DNA of 64,000 bases from Bettongia penicillata ogilbyi (lineage: Eukaryota > Chordata > Mammalia > Diprotodontia > Potoroidae), in assembly GCA_023548195.1 (NCBI GenBank), contig JAJHZJ010000496.1, positions 3,740,001 to 3,804,000 on the forward strand, given 5' to 3'. Within the stretch, counting starts at the first letter, position 1. Each line of letters begins with the position of its first letter. The position numbers and the translations under genes are program-made. Shown piece by piece: positions 48,628 through 58,984 of the stretch. The notes under the pieces were generated by a model, which saw only the letters and a program-made list of their open reading frames with translations, did not search any database and was not told where the DNA came from.

Positions 48628-49010
48628 GCTAGCATTTGCATAGCATTTTAATAATGACAGTTAACATTTATACAGTTAGTGAGAGCTAACCTTTATGTAA
48701 CACTTTAATAATAACAATAGCTAACATTTGCATAGCACTTTAATAATATTAACATTTTTAATAATAACATTTACATAACACTTTAATATTAACATTTATG
48801 TAGCACTTTAATAATAGTAACCCTTATATCGCACTCAATAACAATAGCTAACATTTACATAGCACATTAATAATAATATTTATATAGCGCTTTAATAATA
48901 GTTAACATTTATATAACACTTAAGTAGTAATAACTAACATTTACATACCATTTGAATGATAATAGTTAACATTTACATAGCACTGATAACAATAGCTAAC
49001 ATTGATACAG
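48628..49010. repeat. Minisatellite built from a MIR 3' end
   Basis: About 13 degenerate copies of a 25-36 bp unit of the form 'ataatagctaacatttaca' + 'tagcacttta'. Cores such as AACATTTGCATAGCACTTTA, AACATTTATGTAGCACTTTA and AACATTTACATAGCACTGAT recur with variable AAT spacers. The last unit runs into a minus-oriented MIR with the same motif, which shows the source. Confidence 0.85.
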
Positions 49011-49170
49011 CACCTACCATGCACTGCTGGGCACTGTACAGATATTCTCTCATTTAATTCTCACAACTCTACAGGGTAGATGGAGAAGCTGTGGCAAATA
49101 GAGATGCCCAAGGTCCCACAGCTCTCAGAGGTGTCTGAGGCTAGGATTCTGACTTACAGGCACTCTGAAA
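48985..49170 (-). mobile_element. MIR SINE next to the minisatellite
   Basis: AATAGCTAACATTGATACAG, GCACTGCTGGGCACTGTACA, TCATTTAATTCTCACAACTC and GGTCCCACAGCTCTCAGAGG. It ends about 90 bp before the last coding exon. Confidence 0.75.
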
Positions 49171-49262
49171 CCCCTCTGCCCCATGCGGACGTAGATGGCT
49201 TCCCTGGCTCATGTGCCTTTGTGAAATAGACTTACAGTGACTTTCCCATTTCTCTCTTCAAG

Positions 49263-49574
49263 GTGTACAAGGGAGAAGACGCATCCTTCCAAATCTCAGG
49301 CCTTCAAAGCAACACCGATTACCGATTCCGCGTGTGTGTGTGTCGCCGTTGCTTAGATACCTCACAGGAGCTGAGTGGAGCCTTCAGCCCTTCGGCCGCT
49401 TTTGTACTACAGCGGAACGAGATGATGCTCGCGGGGGAAACGGGGTGCTTCGATGACCTCAAAAGGAAGAGCCCAATGCCTACTGATGGACAATTTGCGG
49501 CCCTCATCGTTCTTGGCTTCGCGGGCCTGTCTGTTTTGTTTGCCTTTATATTACAGTACTTCTTAATGAAGTAG
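49263..49574 (+). CDS. FNDC3B: FNDC3B terminal coding exon (last FN3, membrane anchor, stop)
   Basis: 312 nt including TAG at 49,572-49,574; 103 residues. It begins VYKGEDASFQISGLQSNTDY and RFRVCVCRRC, the E to F strands of the last FN3 domain, then ELSGAFSPSAAFVLQ, the G strand. A polar linker of about 35 residues leads to a hydrophobic segment of roughly 22 residues (QFAALIVLGF ... LFAFILQYF) and the end LMK. Such a C-terminal anchor puts the FN3 domains on the cytosolic or luminal side of a membrane; the sequence alone does not decide which. The acceptor is TCTCTTCAAG. Local CpG content is higher than in the introns. A (GT)6 run encodes VCVC. Confidence 0.96.
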   Translation: MYKGEDASFQISGLQSNTDYRFRVCVCRRCLDTSQELSGAFSPSAAFVLQRNEMMLAGETGCFDDLKRKSPMPTDGQFAALIVLGFAGLSVLFAFILQYFLMK

Positions 49575-50576
49575 ACCAGTCCAACAGAGTCCGAGGTATG
49601 AATTTAGGTAATGCTACGCATTGTAATACACAACATTTATCCAGATAGTCCTTTTTAAAAAAAAATTTTTTTAAAAACCTTTTTTGTTCTTTGATTTATA
49701 TACTTCTCTTGTTTTACAGTTCTAGCTAGGAATAAAATATCAGTGTTTTGGTGCACCTTTTTGAAATGCAAAACTAGGAAGAGGTTCAACTGGATCAATA
49801 AGTAAACAAGATACCAAAAGCAAGCTTTCCTCATGCTGAGTTTTCTTTTCATTTTTTTTCTTTCAATTTGCCTTTGCACTGTTTCCACCGGTATCTTTCT
49901 CAGCCTTCAATTTTATATGTTACCGTTTAGAAGACAGTAATCACCAGTCACTTCTTTATGTCTTTGTTTTTTGTTTTTTTTTAAATCATTGTATACTTGT
50001 AAACATTAATCGGTTACAATGTGTGTAGCGATAGGGCCGGAGTTCTGCTGTAAGTGAATGAGATGAGGTGTTTCGAGTATCGCCAGCAAGGTTGCATGAG
50101 ACTGATTCACTGCAAGGCATCTGCCCTAAGCACCATTTACTGTTTATTGTTATCTTTATTGTCACTCAGTTATTTAACGATGATTAGCTCATTTAAATCA
50201 GAATGTGTACTACAGGCTAAACTATTTTTATAATCTATTATTCTTATAATTTTTAACACTATGAACTGCCTCTATAAAAAAAAATCCAGTAACCAAAATG
50301 CATATCAGTGATGGCGCATTCTAGATTTTTCCCATGTCAATCCATAGCAGTAACTTTAAGAGGGCATTGTGCAATAGCTAGCTAGTTATCTCCTTGGTCA
50401 GCTATCTGAAAGCTGCTTTACCTTGTTTGTCTAGCCTTGTATATAACTACTCCCAATCTAGTCACTAGATTTTATTATATTCTGTTACATTGGACATGAA
50501 TTATCTGACTCGGACTGGTGACAGCTTCCTGCCTCTGCTAATTGCAGACAATTTTACACTAACCATGAACAGCGTC

Positions 50577-50650
50577 TCTCACTCTCTGTCTGTCTCCCTT
50601 TCTGTCTCTCCTCTTTCTCCCTCTCTCTGTCTTTCTGTCTCTCTCTCACC
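50577..50650 (+). repeat. CT-rich tract in the 3' UTR
   Basis: About 75 nt of TCTCTGTCTGTCTCCC-type repeats. In the RNA it is a potential polypyrimidine-tract protein site; this is inference. Confidence 0.8.
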
Positions 50651-50867
50651 TTGTCAGCTCATTATTTTTGGAAAATTCGCTGGTAGACCGATGATTGTCT
50701 CGTTCTTTGAGGTATCGATAAAGTGATTGCATTCCAGTATCTTTAACCAGTATACACAAGCCTATTCTAAGAAAGCAGAAGGAAATTGACAAGACGATAA
50801 AGAAAAGTCAACTAAGTTCATAGTTTGTCTTAACCATGTTATGACCTGGCTATACATACTTACACTG

Positions 50868-51075
50868 GGAGTGGGATGATCTGGTGGTTAACACAGAGTA
50901 TTGGGAGTCAGGAGCCCTAGATTCTGTCCCTGGTTCTGTCACTAACTTGCTGCGTGACCTTAAAAAGTCACTTTAACCTCTCTGTGCCTCAGTTTCCCCA
51001 GATGGAAAACAAGACTGGGGATTCTAATACTTGTTTGTTAAGTGCTTTGAGAGCCTCGGACAACAGGTGCTATAG
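50868..51075 (+). mobile_element. MIR SINE inside the 3' UTR
   Basis: Sense MIR from its tRNA head: GGGATGATCTGGTGGTTAAC, GGAGTCAGGAGCCCTAGATT, TTCTGTCACTAACTTGCTGC, GTGACCTTAAAAAGTCACTT and TCTCTGTGCCTCAGTTTCCC, then AGTGCTTTGAGAGCCTCGGA. It is one of the best-preserved MIR copies here. Confidence 0.85.
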
Positions 51076-51452
51076 GCCGCGTGCAAAGCATTATTCTGAC
51101 ATGCTGATCTGGAGTCACGAGAGAATCGATTTTTTTTTTAACCCAAAGTCATTGGACTATTTCTATGAAGTCAGTAACGTAAGAGTACCTCAGGGACATT
51201 TCAGAGTTGGAGGTGCAAATTATTCCAAAAGGGTGCAACAGACACAGTATAATCCCCTGCTTTTGTTTTATTTTATGTTTGGTTTTCTTTTTTTTGTTTT
51301 TTTTTTTTGTATATTTTTGCTACTTGGTTTCGCTTGGTCGTAGCTCTGTTGTGCTTGGTCTCCATTGTCTGCAATGCCATGTCCTCCTGTACTAGCGTGA
51401 GATTCCCGTCACCAAAGTCATGGGGAAAACCAACCATACTTTTGTTTGGGAT

Positions 51453-51535
51453 TTATTTATACTATATTCTGCATTCAGTACTTTAAATACCAATTACAGT
51501 GCAATCTTTTATTTATTGTAAAAAAAAATAATAAA
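51453..51535 (+). promoter_or_regulatory. AU-rich elements and possible proximal poly(A) signal
   Basis: TTATTTATA at 51,453-51,461 and TTATTTATT at 51,509-51,517 match the AU-rich nonamer class. AATAAA follows at 51,530-51,535, with GT-rich AGTGTACTTATGTACT after it. A second AATAAA cluster lies at 51,721-51,740. Use of these signals is not shown by the sequence. Confidence 0.5.
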
Positions 51536-52182
51536 AAGTGTACTTATGTACTAATTGTCCCTGGTAGCATGTTATATTTTTTGTCTTGTTTTATAATGTT
51601 GTAATTTTAGGTCAGTCCTTTTTTTTTTCCTTCTCCCTGGCAACATTGGTAGTGTTTTTAATCTTTTGACATTTTCTTGTGTTTTTAAGGATGAGAGCAT
51701 CTAGTATATTCAATGCCAAAAATAAAATAATAAAAATAAAACACAACCCACAATCAGTGATTGCAGAGTTTACATGTATCCAGAAATCATAATCATCTCT
51801 TGGAAGAAAGTGCTGAGATCCACAAACCATGCTGTGTGCCTAGATCAGTGTCGGACATAGTAGAATTGGATGTTTTGTCATGAACAGTAAGAATTGAGTT
51901 GAATTAGCCTGGCAAATGAGTAGCGCTGAGATCTCCTTTTGCCAATTTACCCCCGTGTGATTTTAATGGATTTGCCGTACAAACCATTCAGGCCTTCCAG
52001 TTACATCTGGGGAACAGGTGTTTTTAGAAAATGCATTATTTTGAAGCAATTAATATTCAATAAGTACTGCTTTCCCCCCTTCTCGCATCTGCCTCACCTG
52101 CCATTTTTTGGGGGGAAAAAAATCTTTTTTATTGGGTGAGTGCTTCAGAATTGCTGCTGTGGCAAAATCCTCTATTGGTTGC

Positions 52183-52208
52183 GTGTGTGTGTGTGTGTGT
52201 GTGTGTGT
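52183..52208 (+). repeat. (GT)13 microsatellite in the 3' UTR
   Basis: Thirteen uninterrupted GT units, continuing with imperfect GT-rich sequence to about 52,231. Confidence 0.95.
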
Positions 52209-52374
52209 ATTTGTTGTATGTGTTTGTGTGTTTAATAGGGTAATAATAGTTTGTGCCAAAATGGCTTTGGCTTTTTGATCATTTTTATGATTTTGAAAAT
52301 CTTTTCTTTTGCCACCAAGAAGCTGAAATAGTTGAAACAGAAACCTGAAACACTTCATGTTACTGCTGCCCAGA

Positions 52375-52578
52375 GTCTTTGGAATGGAAAGGGTTCATCT
52401 CTGGGTTTGGAGCTGAAAGGCACAGATCCAAATACCAGCTGTGCTCCTCACCCTTTCAGTGATCTGGTGTAAGCCTGAAACCTCTCAGCCTCAGTGTCCT
52501 AACTTTAAAATGAGGGAGTTTGTCCTCCCAAATCTCAATCCTACTTGTTAGCACAATGAGTGTTAGGGAGTGCTTAGC

Positions 52579-52620
<42 letters not shown>

Positions 52621-52690
52621 TGAGGCCTTTGCCTCCTCCCCCTTAGCACTGAGCACAGTGCCTTGTACACAGTAGGTGCTCAATACACAT
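52375..52690 (+). mobile_element. MIR-like SINE in the 3' UTR, split by a CA tract
   Basis: GGTTTGGAGCTGAAAGGCAC, CCAAATACCAGCTGTGCTCC, GTGATCTGGTGTAAGCC, CTCAGCCTCAGTGTCC and TTTAAAATGAGGGAGTTTG, then, after the CA expansion, GAGCACAGTGCCTTGTACAC and AGTAGGTGCTCAATACACAT, the expected tail. Confidence 0.75.
52581..52617 (+). repeat. (CA)18 microsatellite in the 3' UTR
   Basis: Eighteen uninterrupted CA units within the MIR-like insertion. Confidence 0.97.
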
Positions 52691-53312
52691 TCACTGACTT
52701 GAGCTAAATATTACCGTAGGCCTCCAACATACACAGGACAGTAAATTAAGGTGTCCTGTGACTGTTGCTGTGTTGAAAATAATGACTTCTTGATGTTCTT
52801 AACTTCTCCTGATATGTCAAACCCTCTAACCCCTTCTTTGAGAAGTACCAACCATATGAAGCAAAAAATCTGAGCCCTTAATGAAATTGTTTAATTGAGG
52901 GGAAAATGAGCCTTTTTAAGGGAAAAAAAAATGTTTCTGATATTCTCTACCTTGTTTTTATCAACTTGAAACATTGAGGGTCTTCTAATCTTGGTTGGTT
53001 GGCTACGGTAACTCAGTATTCATGTCAAAATTGAAAAGTGCCCTAGCTGAAGTGTTTGAATGTTTTCCTTGCACAATTCTTTAAATTGAAAGACAAAAAA
53101 TGGTTTACCTCACTGTTGGACATACATTCCAAGCTTTTCAACTTTAAGAGAGAAATAATCGTAAGTTTTTTTCCTGTATTGTAAATTTTAGACTATTTCA
53201 CATGCATTGTATTAAAACTGCCATATCAATTTTAATGTATAGATTTTGCAAATATTACACTATATGTAATACCTAACTGTATCTGTAGTGTATATGTAAT
53301 ATATTTATGCTC

Positions 53313-53318
53313 AATAAA
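53313..53318 (+). terminator. FNDC3B: Distal poly(A) signal of FNDC3B
   Basis: Canonical AATAAA within GCTCAATAAATGTTTTAATT. Cleavage is expected 10-25 nt further on. Conserved-looking sequence stops and repeats resume soon after. Confidence 0.75.
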
Positions 53319-53454
53319 TGTTTTAATTCTTTCTGACAGGAGTAGGAATTTTTTATTATTCACAGCATCCCTTGAATAGATGACATGGATATTATTACCT
53401 TTTTCTAATTGTTAGTATTTGGGGAAGGAAAATACCCCTGCAGATGGTACTTTC

Positions 53455-54350
53455 CTGGTAGAATCAAAGCGTCACCCAAGTTGGAAGGGACCTTCCAGGC
53501 AAACTAGCCAGGCCTATTTCCAAGCAAGAATCCCCTTCAAGCAGAAATCCTGCCTCCATTTAATGGGGAAGCCCACTCCATCTGGAGATGGCCCATCCCA
53601 CTTTCAATACCTCTAATTGTTAGGAAGCTTTATCCTTGCCTCAAGGCTCCTTTGGCTTCTGTGCAGTCCAGTGTCTAGTCCTGCCTTCTGAGATCCAGCA
53701 CATTAGCTTAATTCTCTGATCTACATGACAGCCCTCCTATACCTTTGAAGGTAATTATCAGGTCCCAACTGAGTCTTCTCCAGGTTCAACATTCCCTGGT
53801 TTTTCAGCCACTTCTCCTGTGGCAGGCCTTTTCGCTATCCTGGTGGTCTTCCTGCATCCTCTCCAGCTCATCCATGGCTGTTCTGAACTAACATTCCAAA
53901 TGTGATCAGCCCCAGGGCAGCTTATGACTTGGTCCTCAATACCATGCCTCTCACTTCGGTCAAAGATGGCACTAGCTTTCTTGTCTGCCATATTGTGCTA
54001 TTTATGCATATTGAGAATAGGCAATCAACCACACTCTCAAGTCCTTTTTAGGCAAACTTACCATCTCACTATACTTACCCTGTCTTAAGCTTTTGAGATC
54101 AATTTTTAGAACCCAAGTGTAAGAATTGGTGTTCATCCCTATTACCTTTCACCATATTTGACTTGACTTTAGTTCCAAGATCTTTTTTAATCCTGACTTT
54201 ACTGTGCAGTCAGTCTGCTGTCTATCCCTCCCTCCATTATAACATCTGAAAATTGGATTGACATGCTGTCTACATCTTTGCTCCTATTAATATTGAAAGT
54301 CACCCTGAATCTTTTGCTTTATACAAAAATACTATGGCATAATACCCTCC
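53455..54350 (-). mobile_element. CR1/L3-type LINE 3' end, antisense
   Basis: The start AGTTGGAAGGGACCTTCCAG resembles the reverse complement of CR1 3' ends. Further hallmarks in order are GCCCACTCCATCTGGAGATG, TTGTTAGGAAGCTTTATCC, TCTCCAGGTTCAACATTCCC, TTTTTCAGCCACTTCTCC and TTCCTGCATCCTCTCCAGCT. This is a mammalian L3-like relic. It begins about 120 bp after the FNDC3B poly(A) site. Confidence 0.75.
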
Positions 54351-56289
54351 CTTGGACATCTGCGAATCATTTTAATTCAACAAATATTGAGTGCCTCCTA
54401 TATGCAAAACATAGGTTCACATAATCAACAAGCATTCATTAAGCACCTATGTCATACCAGACACTGTTGGTGGGGAAAAGATGTGAATTCTCCATGCTTT
54501 ATAGTTATTTCATGCTTAAATTTATTTTTTTAAAATCATAACAGTAATAATAAATAAACCCAAATATTTAGACTGGTTCCTTTCTTAAAAAATAGCCAAG
54601 GCCAACTGCATCCAAGCTAGGTGGCTCCAGAGGAGAAGGTGAGGCGGTAACTTTGCACAGTCCTCCCTCACTTAAATCCAATTCACTTGCATGACATGAC
54701 ATCACCTCTTTGAGAACAAAAGACAGACAACTTTCACAGCAACTGTAGCCAATGAATTACCCACCTAGGAGTCAGCCTGTTCGCTGGACACTTTCTTCAA
54801 ACTCAGCTTCGCAGTGTATCCCTGGGACCATACTGAAAACCTTTCCAGATTGGTAGGACTTAGATCACACCTTGCACTGCTGTGGCCTTAACAAGGTCAA
54901 CATCATCTCTGTGCTACAGTTAAAGCAGCTTGTTTGGTTGAGTGTAATGATTTGGAGTCAAGAAGACTCACCCAAATATTCCGGTCCACCTCTGTGCTAA
55001 GCACTGAGAATATCCCTGAACTCGGGGAGTTTCCATTATCTGTCAGAAGAGAAGTATGTGCATATATCAGTATATCCACAAGAGAGCCAAAGTTTGAAGG
55101 CATCCACATTCAACAGGATTTGGTACCAGAAGCTAGATAGTAGGGAGTGAATTGTGTGAAATTCAACCAACCTCAGTCTGTAAGATCATATGTCCCATGA
55201 AGTCAATCAATCAACAGATTTAGCAGGTGCCTACTGTGTGCTGGACACTACACCCAGCTTTGGGTCATGGAGTCCAGCCTTCTCATCCTACAGATGAGGA
55301 AAGTGAAGCCCAAAGCTGTGACTGGAATCTGTCCTTTCTCTTCCAAAAGTAGAGTTCTTCACATGTAGTCAGAGAAGCTGGAAATAGATGTTTGTAGGAT
55401 GACAGGAAAGACCAGCATCCACCAAGTACTGAGGTTTCAAACTTACAAATCACTTGAAAAAACAAAGATTCCCTCTCACGACCTCCACCCAGCCCCCCAG
55501 GAAAGACAGCTAGAAGAACACACGGAACAGTTCTGTTTGCTCATCAGTGAGTACTTAGTAGCATCTTAGCATCTCTCTATCCAGAAAATTAATGGTTCGT
55601 ATAAGCAGTTTACTCACAGAAATTAAAAAGGTATTTAACTCTGATAGCAAATAAGACCTGTAGGAAAGCAGTCAGCAGATCATATGCCCCAATACATGGC
55701 ACAGATTTGGTATCTATGTTGTCTTTCCTGGTCGACTGTAATCCTCTCAAGGACAGGGACTGTTTCCCTTTTTCAGTCTTTATCCTTGTACTTAAACCAG
55801 TGCCTCGGCCCCTTGAAATGCTAGAAGGCTTATCCCCCTCTCATCTCTGCCTCTTGAATTCAGATCCATGTATCAGGACCCATTTCCAATGCCCTCCTCA
55901 CTGAAACTGTCCCTGGGCCTCCCCAGCTGGAGGTAAACTCATCTTTGAATCTGCTGTAACTGTCAAATCAAGTCCACAGGCTTTTAAATGTTCTTTGTGT
56001 AAAGTTGTGTGATAAATACAAGCAAAGGCAAAGAGTCTCTGCCTTGTTAGCTTCCATTCTAACTGAGGAAGATGGGAGTCTAAAAGGGAGATGGGGGCCA
56101 GGGTGGAGAGGATAAGAGGGATGTGAAGGTGAAATCTGGAGAATGAAGGAAGACTGGGCTGGAACCTTCCTCAGGATGGGTTCCTGGAGAGGAAATAATG
56201 AATCAGAACCAACACTGGATAAAACAACTTTTAAAAATACACATTTACTAGCAAGCAAAGCCAGGAAAATATCGACAATGTAAATGGGT

Positions 56290-56530
56290 AGGTAGGTGGT
56301 ACAGTGGATCGAGTTCAGGATTCCAAATCAGGAAGGCTCATCTTTCTGAGTTCAAATCTGATCTGACACGTAATACCTGCATGACCCTGGACATGTCATT
56401 TTAACCCTGTTTGCCCCAGTTTCCTCATCAGTAGAATGAACTGGAGAAGGAAATGGCAAACTACTCCATTATCTTTGCCAAAAAAACCCCAAATGAGGTC
56501 ATGATGAGTGAGACACAACTGAAAACATAA
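56290..56530 (+). mobile_element. Marsupial MIR-like SINE, near full length
   Basis: GGTAGGTGGTACAGTGGATC, GAGTTCAAATCTGATCTGAC, GCATGACCCTGGACATGTCA, CCCCAGTTTCCTCATCAGTA, GGAGAAGGAAATGGCAAACT, TATCTTTGCCAAAAAAACCC and GAGTGAGACACAACTGAAAA. The intact head and tail make this the clearest copy. Confidence 0.88.
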
Positions 56531-58984
56531 ATGTAAATGGATAGTGATAGTGAATGGACCTATAATTTCATTTGGTGTAATCCTCTCAGGAGAAGAAAGA
56601 TCCTCCACCAGGATACTTTCTCTGCGTTAGAGCTGCCCAGAGCACTGAGAGATTAGGAGACGTGCCCAGTCACACAACAAGATGACAACAGTGAATAATT
56701 ATGATAATTTGGCCCCAGAGAAAAGTTAAGAAATTTCACCTCCCTCCCTTCATTACAGAACTGGCGGGGTGGGGGTGGGCTGTGGTCTATGGATGTAGAA
56801 TATCATGCATTGTGTATGTAGTGTCAGACATAGTCAATATCTTAGTTAATTTCCCTGAATGACTTTCTTGTCTCCTTTTTTTAAAAATGGTATTTAAGAA
56901 GTGTTACCTTTGTTAAAAAGCATGGTTCACTTAAGAAGGGAGAGGAGAAGAAAAGGGATATTAAAACATGATACTGATAAAAATAAAGTCATAAATAGAA
57001 ACAAAGAAAATAAGGTAGAGATAAAACAATGAAATAATTAAAAATTATTCAATTTTAAAAAAATACATACTACTTGTTTACAAATAGGTATGTCAACTTT
57101 CAAATCTTAAACAAGAATTTTCCTTTGTTCCCTAAATGGATGAAAGGATAATAACCTCTGCTCTACCCACCACCAAATGGCCCCATCCACTTCCTGAGTT
57201 CACTTTCCTTGGATAACCAACATTATTTCCATGAAGTCACATGGTATTATCTACCTTACTTCCCACCCCATCCCAAGCAGATGTAGAGATAATAATGATC
57301 TATTTGCATGATACTTTCTACTTCTCAAAGCACATTCATGTATATTAGCTCACTGGATATTAGGTAATTGCTCATGACTATTTGAAGGCTAGAAGTTCTT
57401 TTGCCAATCAGTTTATCACTCTGGGCAACAACTGGAATGAAGCAAATAGCCTAATGATGCTGCTGTGTTGAAATGCTAGGTAGATAGCCAGCCAACCACC
57501 CAGGCACTGGGAAGCAGGGAGGCATCTGAGCTGAAGAGACTGACCTCCTGTCCCTTGGGCCCTAGAGAAAAAACTGGATTCAAAAGCAAATAAAGATTCA
57601 AGAGGGAGAACAGATGGAAGAACATTTCTTTGAGCAGAACCCCAAAACTTCGGAGTGAGGAAAGGCCCTCTGTAACCATGTATTACAGCCCACGTGTAAA
57701 AAAACCTGATTATTTCTACAATAGAGCCAACAATTGATCAGTCCTCATTTCCTCTCCCTTGGACCATTTATGAAAACCTAATCACGGGTCTCTCGGCCTT
57801 CTCCAGCCCATCCTCCACACAGCTGCCAAAATCACATTCCAAATTTAAACACCTGGTACAGGCAGCTTGGTGGTGTATTGCACGGACAGTTCAGCTTGGG
57901 ATCAGGAAGACCTGAGTTTGAATACTAACTCAGACGCTTCAGTTTCTTTATCTGTAAAATGAAGTTAATAATAACACTTCTCTCCAGGAGCATGCTGGAG
58001 CCAACTCAAACCAACCTGGCTGAGTCAGTTGTTAAATTTTTAGTGTGAGCATGTTCCTGTTAGAAATCAACCTACACTACAAATCAGGGATTGATTTATT
58101 GTTTGTTTGGTGGCCTAGAGTTAAAAAAAGGGACGGAGAAAATGCTACTAATATGGATTAAATTTAAAAGTGTATCATGCATGCATTTGTTTTCTAGAGA
58201 GGCAGTTGCTAAACATTTACACCATTGCCTATTGTATATGCCCAATAGTATTGATTGATGGGTGCTTTAAGGTTTTCTAATTGCGGAGACAACATGCAGA
58301 CATATAAGCAAGCTATATATTAAGTATTTTCAAACACAAGTTTGCTGGGGTCACTTCCCTGTTAGCTTCTAACACCTCCCATTTCCCCCACCCCAGATAG
58401 CTCCTCTTCATAACCAGAGTCCAATCTACCATCCAAGGCTTATTGCTCATGACTCCATCTTTCCAACCTGCTTACTGCTGCCCATAGAAGCCATTACATC
58501 TATCTCTATGCCTTTGGACAGGCTGTGTTCCAAGACTGAAACACAACCCTTCCTCACTTCTATCTCATAGAGTCGCAGACTTCTACCACAGCCCACCTTA
58601 AGCCCTTTCATGTTTCCTAATATGTTGGTGAGGGGATCAGCCTAGATTGTTTCCAAAGTTCCATTTACCCCTAAATCTACAGCCTGTTCAGATTAGCCCA
58701 ACTTCTCTCCAGGTCCACTTTAACCCGTTCTGACACATTTCCATTACACCTTCTGGACACCTCAATTTACTTATTCTCAACAAACTTCCTTATATCCTCT
58801 AACTTTTCAGCTAAGTGTCTTCCATTTCCTTATTGGAACAGCCCCGTGGTACCTATCCATGAATATTTTTATCCTAGACTCTTGTAGTGGCTGGTCCTCC
58901 CATCTTCCCTTAATGACAGAGAGGTTCAAGAAGTCTCATTGATTTTACCTCCCAAAGCAGACCCATCAAGTGTCCTTCAGGATT

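Larger units (their letters stand above)
35323..49262 (+). other. FNDC3B: Intron (13,940 bp)
   Basis: Contains MIRs (35,680-35,945; 38,060-38,260; 38,475-38,620; 43,010-43,170; 44,860-45,020), a marsupial SINE (36,170-36,345), a repeat-poor region (36,440-37,480), a GGAT/GATA microsatellite (37,717-37,912), an old unclassified repeat (39,390-39,875), an L2 tail (about 40,560-40,670) and a MIR-derived minisatellite (48,628-49,010) close to the last acceptor. About 45,030-46,090 and 47,050-48,600 hold only short SINE scraps. No exon is expected, because the flanking codons join directly. Confidence 0.85.
220..53335 (+). other. FNDC3B: FNDC3B gene, 3' portion (partial at 5' side)
   Basis: Seven coding exons on the + strand join without any frame break into 1,365 nt (454 codons and a stop). 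The product is a string of fibronectin type III domains ending in a membrane anchor. FNDC3B (FAD104) is known as a membrane-associated multi-FN3 protein linked to adipocyte and osteoblast differentiation and cell adhesion. Identification rests on the recalled human FNDC3B sequence, which matches exon by exon with conservative changes, for example EYRLEWGEDEESLE, LKLKWGDSNSK and GPSHTYKVQRL. All introns use GT-AG borders. The start codon, the N-terminal proline-rich part and the first FN3 domains lie upstream of the window. The end is set about 17 nt after the last AATAAA and is approximate. FNDC3A is the only serious alternative and fits less well. Confidence 0.94.
49575..53335 (+). other. FNDC3B: FNDC3B 3' UTR (about 3.76 kb)
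   Basis: The terminal exon continues as AT-rich sequence to a consensus AATAAA (53,313-53,318) followed by TTTTAATTCTTTCTG. It contains a CT tract (50,577-50,650), two MIR insertions (50,868-51,075 and 52,375-52,690), two AU-rich nonamers and a possible proximal poly(A) signal near 51,530, a GT tract (52,183-52,208) and a CA tract (52,581-52,616). A Pumilio-type TGTATATA is at 50,438-50,445. The last 400 bp, from about 52,920, look repeat-free. The length is in keeping with the long 3' UTR known for FNDC3B. Confidence 0.8.
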
